This document shows positions 45,859-53,365 of a DNA stretch of 64,000 nucleotides, in pieces. The notes beneath the pieces were generated by a model. The model was not told the origin of the DNA, made no database searches, and was given only the letters and a program-made list of their open reading frames with translations. The stretch comes from Metabacillus halosaccharovorans. GTDB taxonomy: Bacteria > Bacillota > Bacilli > Bacillales > Bacillaceae. The stretch lies in assembly GCF_002019635.1 (NCBI RefSeq), contig NZ_KV917373.1, forward strand, positions 108,268 through 172,267. The letters run 5' to 3'. The position numbers and the translations under genes were made by a program. Positions within the stretch are counted from its first letter, which is position 1. Each line of letters starts with the position of its first letter.

Positions 45859-45896
45859 AGAGGACAGTTCCATATATGGAACTGTCCTCTAGTTTT
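45859..45896. terminator. Bidirectional terminator before katA
   Basis: AGAGGACAGTTCCA/TGGAACTGTCCTCT, 14-bp perfect stem with a TATA loop, then AGTTTT. Confidence 0.9.
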
Positions 45897-47568
45897 AATA
45901 AGGATCTGCCTCGTGACCTTTTTTGACCGCATCTTCAGTTGCTTCATTTGCAGCTAATGTACCTTGGCCATATCGAGATTGACCTGATTCACGGCCGGGC
46001 ACTTTATCAAGCTCTACATCTTTCATTTCTTTCATTTTGCTCATTTTCATTTCGATGCCTTCCTTCACACGACGACCATAATCTTCATCCGCTTGTGTAA
46101 AGTGTTCGATCATTGCATCCTGAATTTTTTTATCACAAATGGCTAGGGCATCTGATAAGTTTTTAATTAATTCATCACGTTCCCACTCTTCAAGGCTGCG
46201 GTAGGTATGACCAGCTTGACCGTAGTTGTTAGGGCGGTCAATTGGTGCAGTCATCGCCGCTGCATTATACGTTGGACGATGTGGTGCACGGCCTTCTGTG
46301 CTTGCTTCCTTAAATCCGCCGAGCATTGATGGCTCATAATTAATATGAGGATTAGGGCCTGATTCTTCAGGGTCACGTACATCCATTTGTCCTCGCTGTT
46401 GATTTGTGTGAACAGTTGTTTTTGGAGCATTCACAGGTAATTTCAGATAATTTGCTCCAACACGATAGCGTTGCGTATCAGAGTAAGAAAAGGTACGACC
46501 TTGTAACATCTTATCATCTGAAAAGTCCATTCCATCGACAAGGACACCTGTACCGAAAGCAGCTTGCTCAATCTCCGCATGAAAATCCTTTGGATTACGA
46601 TCAAGTACCATGCGTCCGACGGGCAACCATGGGAACTTATCTTCAGGCCATAGCTTTGTATCATCAAGAGGATCAAAGTCGAGCTCGGGATGGTAATCAT
46701 CCTCCATAATTTGAACAAAAAGCTCCCATTCCGGATAATCACCACGCTCAATGGCTTCATATAAATCCTGTGTTGCATGACCAACGTTTTTAGCTTGAAT
46801 GGAATCAGCTTCTTCTTGAGTTAAATTTCGGATTCCCTGCTTTGGCTCCCAGTGATATTTGACCAGCACGGTTTTGCCATCTGCATTAACCCATTTATAT
46901 GTATTGACACCAGAACCTTGCATATGACGGTATGTAGCAGGAATACCCCATGGAGAAAACAAGAATGTAATCATATGAGTTGCTTCAGGAGTCCTGGATA
47001 CAAAATCAAACATCCGCTCAGGATTTGGAACGTTTGAAGCCGGATCAGCTTTGAACGCGTGAATCATATCAGGGAATTTCATCGCATCACGAATAAAGAA
47101 GATTTTTAAATTGTTCCCAACAAGATCCCAGTTTCCATCCTCCGTATACATTTTCACAGCAAAGCCACGTGGATCGCGTGCTGTTTCAGGTGAATCCTTT
47201 GCTCCTGCCACTGTAGAGAAACGGACCATTAATGGAGTTTTTTTACCTGCTCCGGAGAAAACTTTTGCACGTGTATACTTTTCAACCGGTTCATCTCCTG
47301 CTTTTCCATAGGTTTCAAAATACCCGAATGCTCCAGATCCGCGTGCATGTACGACACGCTCTGGTACTTCTTCCCGGTCAAAGTGGGAGATCTTTTCAAT
47401 AAAATGATAATTTTCAAGTGTTGCTGGACCACGATCACCGATTGTTCGGATATTTTGATTATCAAAGACAGGGTGGCCTTGTCGAGTTGTTAACGTTTCA
47501 CCAGATTCATTATTTTTTATTTTACCTTCATTTAATTCTCCAAATTCTTCATTATGGTCTTTTTTCAA
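45895..47568 (-). CDS. katA: Monofunctional haem catalase KatA
   Basis: 557 residues starting at TTG with AGGAGG 7 bases upstream; the frame opens 11 codons earlier without an SD. Distal His in [17 protein letters not shown], distal Asn in the [15 protein letters not shown] segment, and proximal Tyr in [17 protein letters not shown]. It decomposes hydrogen peroxide. It is about 50-70 residues longer than B. subtilis KatA, mainly a charged C-terminal tail with [16 protein letters not shown] dyad lies in its leader. Confidence 0.95.
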   Translation of the reverse strand: MKKDHNEEFGELNEGKIKNNESGETLTTRQGHPVFDNQNIRTIGDRGPATLENYHFIEKISHFDREEVPERVVHARGSGAFGYFETYGKAGDEPVEKYTRAKVFSGAGKKTPLMVRFSTVAGAKDSPETARDPRGFAVKMYTEDGNWDLVGNNLKIFFIRDAMKFPDMIHAFKADPASNVPNPERMFDFVSRTPEATHMITFLFSPWGIPATYRHMQGSGVNTYKWVNADGKTVLVKYHWEPKQGIRNLTQEEADSIQAKNVGHATQDLYEAIERGDYPEWELFVQIMEDDYHPELDFDPLDDTKLWPEDKFPWLPVGRMVLDRNPKDFHAEIEQAAFGTGVLVDGMDFSDDKMLQGRTFSYSDTQRYRVGANYLKLPVNAPKTTVHTNQQRGQMDVRDPEESGPNPHINYEPSMLGGFKEASTEGRAPHRPTYNAAAMTAPIDRPNNYGQAGHTYRSLEEWERDELIKNLSDALAICDKKIQDAMIEHFTQADEDYGRRVKEGIEMKMSKMKEMKDVELDKVPGRESGQSRYGQGTLAANEATEDAVKKGHEADPY

Positions 47569-47587
47569 TGGTTTGCCTCCTAATAGA

Positions 47588-47657
47588 AAATAAATGAACA
47601 TTTACATTTATTTGCTAAGGAGTCTAAAATTATACAAATTGTTAAGGTTGTAGTTAA
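47588..47657 (-). promoter_or_regulatory. katA promoter and leader dyad
   Basis: Minus-strand -35 TTAACT (47652-47657) and -10 TATAAT (47629-47634) with a 17-base spacer. Downstream, AAATAAATG-N8-CATTTATTT (47588-47613) is a perfect 9-bp dyad between the transcript start and the SD; it does not match the PerR consensus. Confidence 0.5.
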
Positions 47658-47733
47658 TTTCTTTGTATGAATTTCATTTCACTGCAGACAATAGAAGGTG
47701 AGAAAAACAGTTCAGAGAAAGAGGGTTTAACAT

Positions 47734-47862
47734 ATGGCGGAAAGAGATAGTCATAAAAATCAGCAGAAGAAAATGAAGAAAGCCAGTGATGCGATAAATA
47801 CGGATAAAGACTTTGGAAATGACTTGGCTGAAAAAAAGCAAAATGAAAAAAGATCAAATTAA
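47734..47862 (+). CDS. 42-residue hydrophilic small protein
   Basis: ATG with GAGGG upstream, divergent from katA. The product is very charged and Lys-rich (MAERDSHKNQQKKMKKASDA, ending KKQNEKRSN), with no hydrophobic core or cysteine, like many small spore or stress proteins of Bacillus. I do not recognise the family. A hairpin terminator overlaps its last codons, which supports a real transcript. Confidence 0.6.
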   Translation: MAERDSHKNQQKKMKKASDAINTDKDFGNDLAEKKQNEKRSN

Positions 47863-47910
47863 TGATCTTTTTAAGAAAAAGACCCCAAGATTAAATCTGA
47901 GGTCTTTTTT
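47848..47910. terminator. Two tandem terminators between the small gene and the PAS-STAS gene
   Basis: AAAAAGATCA/TGATCTTTTT (47848-47873) overlaps the stop of the small gene; AAAAAGACC...GGTCTTTTTT (47876-47910) follows. Both are symmetric enough to stop transcription from either side. Confidence 0.8.
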
Positions 47911-47923
47911 GTTGGTATATAAA

Positions 47924-48670
47924 TTAGACAATAAAGCTTTTAATAGCAGTGTGTAAATCTTTCAGATAATATGTATTAGGATTGATAGGAAGGCTGTTTA
48001 ACACCTTCGCATGATGAGGAGAAACGCCAATAATATACGATTTTGCCCCCATCACTTTAAGTTCTAAAACTAAGTTACGGAGAGCTCGAATTCCTTCATT
48101 TGTAATGTCACCAATCCCATGAAAATCAATAAGAATCCGCTCGATTCGCTGTGTGCAAATGGTTTCTAGAATACGATTGTGATTTTTATTAACCAGCTCA
48201 ATGTTTAACTCACCGATAAGTGGGACAAGAACCATCCCTTCAGCAAGGTCAATCATTGGAACAGATAATTCCAGGATTCTTTCAATAGACTGTTCAAGCT
48301 GTTCCTTTTTTTGTAATAATTCAAGATTGGTATCTGACAACCGTTTCCTATGTAGCTCAACAGCATCAATTAATTCTTGAATCCGTTCATCCTGTTCAAT
48401 ACACACAATATGTCCATGCTTGTTTTGCCAATTGATTTGTATTTGGTAAAGGCCATATGGAGAATTCTTCGTGTTCATAACAAGCTCTGTGGTAACAAAA
48501 GCAGCTGATGTAAGCTTTTGTCTGGCCTTATTTTTACTTTCACGATCAACTATATCTAAAAAACTGTCAGATTTATTGAATGTTTCAAGTGCAATATCAG
48601 AGGCATCAATAATGTGAAAGTCTTGATTAATCGTAAAATATGGAAGTGGAATATGCTTTATTGCTGACAT
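47924..48670 (-). CDS. PAS-STAS protein (RsbR-like)
   Basis: 248 residues, SD AAGGAGG. N-terminal PAS-like region (HIPLPYFTINQDFHIIDASD, then FLDIVDRESKNKA) that matches the protein at 4070-4699, a short coiled-coil linker (ELLQKKEQLEQSIERILEL), and a C-terminal STAS domain (MVLVPLIGELN, RILIDFHGIGDITNEGIRAL, GAKSYIIGVSPHHAKVL). Linker and STAS follow the layout of stressosome RsbR paralogues and of the blue-light protein YtvA. It lies 13 bases after the B12-binding gene, so the two are one operon. Confidence 0.9.
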   Translation of the reverse strand: MSAIKHIPLPYFTINQDFHIIDASDIALETFNKSDSFLDIVDRESKNKARQKLTSAAFVTTELVMNTKNSPYGLYQIQINWQNKHGHIVCIEQDERIQELIDAVELHRKRLSDTNLELLQKKEQLEQSIERILELSVPMIDLAEGMVLVPLIGELNIELVNKNHNRILETICTQRIERILIDFHGIGDITNEGIRALRNLVLELKVMGAKSYIIGVSPHHAKVLNSLPINPNTYYLKDLHTAIKSFIV

Positions 48671-48683
48671 GTTGAATACCTCC

Positions 48684-49328
48684 TTAAATAGAGTATTGCT
48701 TTATCCATTCTTGAAGATCAGACAATGATGTAAATAATGTTGTTCGACTAGAAACATAGGGAGAAAAATCATAGTTTCCTAAAAGACGGCCCCCGACAAT
48801 AACAGCTGGTTTATGGGGGAGTTCTTCTAATGCTTTACTATAAGTAGTTAAAAGTTCCGCATGATACCAAATTGAAAATGAGAGTCCAATAACATCTGGT
48901 TCCCATTTTTCAGCAAAACGGACAGCTTCTTCTAAAGGTAAATTTGGTCCTAGTAATCTAGTATTCCATCCATGCTCTTCGAATAACTGGGCGACCATTT
49001 TGATACCAAGATCATGCTGCTCCTTTTCAAGGCATAACAACATGACTTTTCTTGGTTGGATCTGGTGGAAACGATGGATATTTTTCATATAAAAATCAAA
49101 TCGAACGAGAATATATTCGCATGTAGATGTTGCAAGATGTTCATCTGCAACAGTAATTTCATCATTTTCCCATAATTCGCCAATATATTGCATTGCTTTT
49201 GTTATTAGGTTTTCAAGTACATCTTTTCGATTTATATCATGGCCGACTTCGTTCATCACGATGTTCCAGGCAGCATCTTGGTTCCCTTTCAGGAGTGAAT
49301 CGGCAAATTCATGAACCGTGCATGTCAT
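48684..49328 (-). CDS. Cobalamin-binding sensor protein with CarH-type motif
   Basis: 214 residues, SD GAGGTGAG. Residues ~1-85 are a helical B12-binding_2 cap with W-x9-EH (ELWENDEITVADEHLA), the motif that marks light-sensing adenosylcobalamin domains of CarH/LitR. Residues ~90-214 are the Rossmann-like B12-binding domain with the His ligand in EKEQHDLGIKMVAQLFEEHG (ExHxxG instead of DxHxxG), LLGPNLP, IGLSFSI and VIVGGRLLG. There is no DNA-binding domain, unlike CarH. First gene of the operon with the PAS-STAS gene; a light or B12 input to a stressosome-like partner is inference. Confidence 0.88.
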   Translation of the reverse strand: MTCTVHEFADSLLKGNQDAAWNIVMNEVGHDINRKDVLENLITKAMQYIGELWENDEITVADEHLATSTCEYILVRFDFYMKNIHRFHQIQPRKVMLLCLEKEQHDLGIKMVAQLFEEHGWNTRLLGPNLPLEEAVRFAEKWEPDVIGLSFSIWYHAELLTTYSKALEELPHKPAVIVGGRLLGNYDFSPYVSSRTTLFTSLSDLQEWIKQYSI

Positions 49329-49526
49329 GTTCTCACCTCACTACAAAGGAATTTTTGTGCAAGCGAAGCTTTGCAAAAATAATCACTAATCCTTATTTTA
49401 ACATATCTTTCTTTGTCCTGTTTTAAAACTAACACATTGGTAGGAAAGTACTGAAGTTATATATCAAACTATGTGGAAATGGACCAACAGATCAGAACGA
49501 AGTGCTAATTCACAAACAGCTAATTA

Positions 49527-49556
49527 TTACAATTTTCAGAACTACTGCTGTATAAT
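49527..49556 (+). promoter_or_regulatory. Promoter of the YitT-family gene
   Basis: TTACAA (49527-49532), 18-base spacer, TATAAT (49551-49556). The 300-bp gap 49329-49628 shows nothing else recognisable. Confidence 0.5.
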
Positions 49557-49628
49557 AAAAAAATAGAGACAAGCATATTATGTTATATAGATAAAAGACA
49601 AGCTATTTAGCTAAATTGGGGGAATCGT

Positions 49629-50525
49629 ATGACAGAAATACCAATGGAAGTACAAAAACAAATAAAGAAACACCAAGGTTTATCTAAGACCAAAATATTG
49701 AAACGTGCACTCTTTATATTTATTGGTGCCGTATTAATGGGAGTTGGACTTGAGATCTTTCTAGTACCTAATCAAGTTATTGATGGTGGTATTGTTGGCA
49801 TCTCAATTATTCTCTCTCACTTACTTGGAATGAAACTGGGATTATTTATCTTTATATTAAATATTCCGTTTTTCTTTATAGGTTATAAACAAATAGGAAA
49901 AACCTTTGCTCTTTCGACTTTATTTGGAATTGCAATATTATCCATTACAACAGCACTCTTACATCCTGTACCGGCATTTACAGAGGATGTTCTTCTTGCA
50001 ACAGTATTTGGAGGGATTATATTAGGAGTTGGTGTTGGAATTGTCATTCGATATGGCGGGTCACTTGATGGTACAGAGATTTTAGCTATTCTGGCAAATA
50101 AAAAGCTTCCATTTTCTGTTGGTGAAATTATTATGTTTTTTAATATTTTTATTTTAGGAAGTGCAGGTTTTGTGTTTGGCTGGAATAGAGCTATGTACTC
50201 TTTAATCGCCTATTTCGTTGCATTCAAGACAATAGATGTTGTGATTGAGGGACTTGATGAATCGAAGTCGGCTTGGATCATAAGTGATCAATATCAGGAA
50301 ATTGGAGATGCCATAATTGCCAGGTTAGGTCGCGGCGTCACATATCTTAATGGTGAAGGTGCCTATACGGGTGATGATAAAAAAGTTATATTCTGTGTGA
50401 TTACACGTCTTGAAGAAGCGAAGTTAAAATCAATTGTTGAAGACTTAGATGAATCAGCCTTTTTAGCAGTAGCAAACATAGCAGAAGTAAGAGGCGGCAG
50501 GTTTAAGAAAAAAGATATTCACTAA
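49629..50525 (+). CDS. YitT-family membrane protein (DUF161/DUF2179)
   Basis: 298 residues. Five to six membrane helices (ALFIFIGAVLMGVGLEIFLV; GGIVGISIILSHLLG; VFGGIILGVGVGIVIRYGGS) followed by a soluble DUF2179 domain (GVTYLNGEGAYTGDDKKVIF and the LAVANIAEVRGGRFKKK end). Members occur in several copies per Bacillus genome; function unknown. Single gene with promoter and terminator. Confidence 0.92.
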   Translation: MTEIPMEVQKQIKKHQGLSKTKILKRALFIFIGAVLMGVGLEIFLVPNQVIDGGIVGISIILSHLLGMKLGLFIFILNIPFFFIGYKQIGKTFALSTLFGIAILSITTALLHPVPAFTEDVLLATVFGGIILGVGVGIVIRYGGSLDGTEILAILANKKLPFSVGEIIMFFNIFILGSAGFVFGWNRAMYSLIAYFVAFKTIDVVIEGLDESKSAWIISDQYQEIGDAIIARLGRGVTYLNGEGAYTGDDKKVIFCVITRLEEAKLKSIVEDLDESAFLAVANIAEVRGGRFKKKDIH

Positions 50526-50555
50526 AAACTTGTGGTAACTCCACAGGTTTTTTTA
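50524..50555 (+). terminator. Terminator of the YitT-family gene
   Basis: AAAAACTTGTGG/CCACAGGTTTTT stem with a 5-base loop and a seven-T run. Confidence 0.9.
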
Positions 50556-50641
50556 GTGCTGTCACATATATTTTTATTTGTCATTTCATACCTATTACTA
50601 ATGGACAGGAAGTACAAGTTCTTAATAAAGGGTGTGAAGGG

Positions 50642-51238
50642 ATGGAAAACGTCATTTTAGATGTATTGGATTGGTTAACAAATCTCGGGTATGCAGGAAT
50701 AGCGATTGGATTAATGCTTGAGGTGATTCCGAGTGAAATTGTATTAGGATATGGCGGTTATATGATTGTGCTTGGGAAAATTGGGTTTTTGGGCGCACTG
50801 TTTGCGGGTGTTATTGGAGGAACCATCGCACAACTTATTTTGTACTGGATCGGAAGTTTAGGAGGAAGACCATTTCTTGAAAAGTACGGAAAATACTTGT
50901 TCATTAAAAAACATCATATCGAACTATCCGAATTATGGTTTGAAAAATACGGTTCCGGTGTTATTTTTGGTGCAAGATTTATACCGGTAGTAAGGCATGC
51001 GATTAGCATACCAGCAGGAATTTCAAAGATGTCACTTTGGAAATTCACTCTGTATACGATCGCAGCAATGATCCCATGGACAATCTTTTTCTTGTATTTA
51101 GGTATTGAACTAGGAAGCAATTGGATGTATATCAAGGAAGCGGCAAAACCTTATTTTATTCCAATAGTCTGTACGGCGCTCATGCTTGCCACGGTTTATT
51201 ACTTAGTTAAGAAATTCAAACAACCAAGATCAAACTAA
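50642..51238 (+). CDS. DedA-family membrane protein
   Basis: 198 residues with the DedA (SNARE-associated/VTT) signature: EVIPSEIVLGYGGYMIV early, GGTIAQLILYWIGSLGG, and FGARFIPVVRHAISIPAGIS (the conserved Arg-Pro region) in the middle. DedA proteins are linked to lipid carrier flipping (undecaprenyl phosphate or phosphatidylethanolamine); which lipid is not known here. Single gene. Confidence 0.93.
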   Translation: MENVILDVLDWLTNLGYAGIAIGLMLEVIPSEIVLGYGGYMIVLGKIGFLGALFAGVIGGTIAQLILYWIGSLGGRPFLEKYGKYLFIKKHHIELSELWFEKYGSGVIFGARFIPVVRHAISIPAGISKMSLWKFTLYTIAAMIPWTIFFLYLGIELGSNWMYIKEAAKPYFIPIVCTALMLATVYYLVKKFKQPRSN

Positions 51239-51259
51239 AAATTACATAAAGTGAGACTT

Positions 51260-51294
51260 CCATCAATTGGGGTTTTCTTCATCCCCATTGATGG
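51260..51294 (+). terminator. Hairpin after dedA and following structured region
   Basis: CCATCAATTGGGG/CCCCATTGATGG with a 10-base loop. The next ~175 bases (to about 51470) are GC-richer with several short dyads (AACGCC, CACATCATGTGGC, AGTTTTTTACTGCCG) and look like a single copy of another intergenic repeat family; no coding frame is convincing there. Confidence 0.55.
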
Positions 51295-51514
51295 TTAGCG
51301 AGACTTATCACGCTCAAAACGCCACATCATGTGGCTTCGCCTGACTTGGACGTCAATCGTTCGTCGGATCTTTACGGGCAGTTTCTCCCACTTACCCTTC
51401 TGTGTTTCTCTCAAATCTTTCGTTAAGAGTTTTTTACTGCCGTTAAGATGGGATAAAGACAACACTTAGTGGAAGAATGTTAATGAAACTATTGATAATA
51501 GGGTGGTGAAGGAA

Positions 51515-51667
51515 ATGAAAGAAAAGGATCAAGAATTTTATGATCATGAAGTTTTTGCTCAGGCTGAAGTGGTACAACATCCTAAAGAAGTGAATCATTC
51601 AGCATTAGTACTGAACCAATCTTTTAATGTGTTTTCAAACCAGGATTTAACTCAAGATGAAGATTGA
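51515..51667 (+). CDS. 50-residue acidic small protein
   Basis: ATG with GGTGG and AAGGA upstream; 50 residues, acidic, with the sequence KEKDQEFYDHEVFAQAEVV and ending NQDLTQDED. No membrane segment or cysteine. Codon use is ordinary, and a clean terminator follows two bases after the stop. I do not recognise the family. Confidence 0.6.
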   Translation: MKEKDQEFYDHEVFAQAEVVQHPKEVNHSALVLNQSFNVFSNQDLTQDED

Positions 51668-51669
51668 AC

Positions 51670-51699
51670 AAATGGACAGTCATGTTGACTGTCCATTTT
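51670..51699. terminator. Terminator of the 50-residue gene
   Basis: AAATGGACAGT/ACTGTCCATTT stem with an 8-base loop, followed by TA. Confidence 0.8.
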
Positions 51700-51743
51700 A
51701 GGTAATTAAAAAGTTAACGAAGACTGTTAACCCCTTACATATT

Positions 51744-51908
51744 TCAATTAATTTTTTTTAGTTTTTGTTTTATCATATGTGATTTATGAAGACCTCTTTC
51801 CTTAATCTCTGCTTCAAGCATTTTAATAAAGTCAGCGTTAACCTCTATTTTTTTTGCTTCATGAAAGCTTTGTAATAAGGTCTTGTCTGAAAGTGGTGAA
51901 AACCTCAT
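51744..51908 (-). CDS. Sda-like sporulation checkpoint protein
   Basis: 54 residues, SD AGAGGATG. The sequence PLSDKTLLQSFHEAKKIEVN then ADFIKMLEAEIKERGL fits the Sda helical hairpin (LSDELLIESYFKA and DFIELIENEIKRR in B. subtilis Sda), with about 14 extra basic residues at the C-terminus (KSHMIKQKLKKIN). Sda binds the KinA dimerisation domain and blocks autophosphorylation when DNA replication is disturbed. It sits just downstream of the ribonucleotide reductase operon. Confidence 0.75.
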   Translation of the reverse strand: MRFSPLSDKTLLQSFHEAKKIEVNADFIKMLEAEIKERGLHKSHMIKQKLKKIN

Positions 51909-52085
51909 TTTTATCATCCTCTGCCATTTCGTACTTGTTATATACCATTTACCACTAGCAAATTAATGTTAAACAGGTTTAGAGTAAAAAATGTAGCAGG
52001 AATGTTTAAAGATATTGAACAGGTAAGGAAAATGAGAGATCAGGATTTGAAGAAGGAAGACCAGTAAATTAAGTCACTTTCCCTC

Positions 52086-52105
52086 TTAATTAAACGTTTG
52101 TTTAA
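52086..52105. promoter_or_regulatory. 20-bp palindrome-like motif, copy 2
   Basis: Identical 20 bases to 4917-4936 (TTAATTAAACGTTTGTTTAA). Here it lies 15 bases beyond the nrdB stop, in the gap to the Sda-like gene, about 180 bases upstream of that gene's start on the minus strand. Confidence 0.35.
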
Positions 52106-52120
52106 GCAGATATGATCTGT

Positions 52121-53158
52121 TTAGAGGTCATCAAATCCATTATCTGCATGGTTAACCTTTGTATATTGTCTTGACTTTTGCTCAAAGAAGTCGGATTTTC
52201 CAAGATCAACTTCTTCATATGCTTTTATCCATTTAAGCGGATTTGTACGATATCCTTCAAACGGACGTTCAAACCCTAATTGGTTAGAGCGAACATTCGC
52301 ATAAAACTTAATATAATCTTCAACATCATTTATATTAATTCCATCCATTTTGTTTCCAATGATGAATTGACCCCATTCAATTTCAAGTTCAGCTGCCTGA
52401 ATAAATGTATCTTTAACAAATGTAGCAAGCTCTTCTGTATCGTACTCCGGATATTGTTTCAGTACTTCCTTGAAAATTTGGACGAATAAGTCAACATGAA
52501 TTTGTTCATCACGGTTAATATAATTAATCATTGTACTTGTTGCGACCATTTTTTGATTGCGGGCCAAATTGTAAAAGAATGCAAATCCGGAGTAAAAGAA
52601 AAGGCCCTCTAATATCACATCATATACGATCGACTTTAGTAGGTTCTCAACATTAGGTTGTTCAGCAAATGCTTCATATCCATTTGTAACAAACTCATTT
52701 CGCTTTCTTAAAATCGGTTCACTTCTCCAGTATTCAAACACCTCATCCTGTACATGCTTAGGTACCAGGCTTGATAGAACATAGGAGTAGGAATGGTTAT
52801 GAATGACTTCCTGCTGTGCAAGCATGATCATTAATGCATTGATACTTGAATCTGTTATATAATCAGAAACCTTACCGGCATAATCGGTTTGGATGCTATC
52901 TAATAGTGCCAGCAAACCGATAATCTTCAAGAAGGCTTCTTTTTCATCTTCTGTTAAATTGGGGTATTGCTTAATATCTTGAGCCATATTGATTTCAAAG
53001 GGTGTCCAAAAATTTGCCAGCATTTTTTTATAGCGGGGATATGCCCAAGGAAATGAAATATCATCCCAGTTTAATACGTTTGAGCTTTCACCATTTATAA
53101 TAGCTGTTGAGCGGTTTGGTGCAGCTGCATCCATGATTTTTCGTTTCGTTAGTTCCAT
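52121..53158 (-). CDS. nrdB: Class I ribonucleotide reductase, beta subunit
   Basis: 345 residues, SD AAAAGGAG. Ferritin-like fold with metal ligands in QEVIHNHSYSYV (Glu, His, and the radical Tyr four residues after the His), ILEGLFFYSGFAFFYN and RDEQIHVDLF. It houses the tyrosyl radical that starts catalysis in the alpha subunit. There is no nrdI nearby, which favours a diiron (class Ia-like) over a dimanganese (Ib) enzyme. It lies 207 bases after nrdA, separated by a family A repeat. Confidence 0.94.
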   Translation of the reverse strand: MELTKRKIMDAAAPNRSTAIINGESSNVLNWDDISFPWAYPRYKKMLANFWTPFEINMAQDIKQYPNLTEDEKEAFLKIIGLLALLDSIQTDYAGKVSDYITDSSINALMIMLAQQEVIHNHSYSYVLSSLVPKHVQDEVFEYWRSEPILRKRNEFVTNGYEAFAEQPNVENLLKSIVYDVILEGLFFYSGFAFFYNLARNQKMVATSTMINYINRDEQIHVDLFVQIFKEVLKQYPEYDTEELATFVKDTFIQAAELEIEWGQFIIGNKMDGININDVEDYIKFYANVRSNQLGFERPFEGYRTNPLKWIKAYEEVDLGKSDFFEQKSRQYTKVNHADNGFDDL

Positions 53159-53195
53159 ATGAAGACTCCTTTTGACCGTGTTTGAAAATAAGATC

Positions 53196-53362
53196 TGTAC
53201 TTAGTTTTGGTGTCTAGCTGCAGCGCCTATCGCCTATCAAACTTCAAATCATCTCCCTACGATAAGTCAACATCGTTTCGCTTACGCTTACCGTGTTTCC
53301 TAAATCTTTAGTCGATGCTTCTCCAGTTTGTACGGCGATGATCAAGGCGCTTTCGCTTTTCT
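53196..53362. repeat. Intergenic repeat family A, copy 5, inside the nrd operon
   Basis: Begins CTTAGTTTTGGTGTCTAGCT as in copy 3 and ends ATCAAGGCGCTTTCGCTTTT, but the middle is different (ATCGCC...GGCGAT arms around a segment with AACATCGTTTCGCTTACGC). It separates nrdA from nrdB. Confidence 0.75.
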
Positions 53363-53365
53363 TAG

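Noticed and set aside
47588-47657. PerR box in the katA promoter
   Set aside because: No match to the TTATAATnATTATAA consensus was found; only an unrelated dyad is present.
51300-51470. GC-rich stretch as a riboswitch or small RNA after dedA
   Set aside because: It has several short dyads but matches no riboswitch class I know, and only one copy is in the window, so it is noted only as probable intergenic repeat.
51966-52067. 33-residue frame MLNRFRVKNVAGMFKDIEQV...
   Set aside because: It has no SD or terminator and AT-rich context; it could be a gene remnant but cannot be supported.
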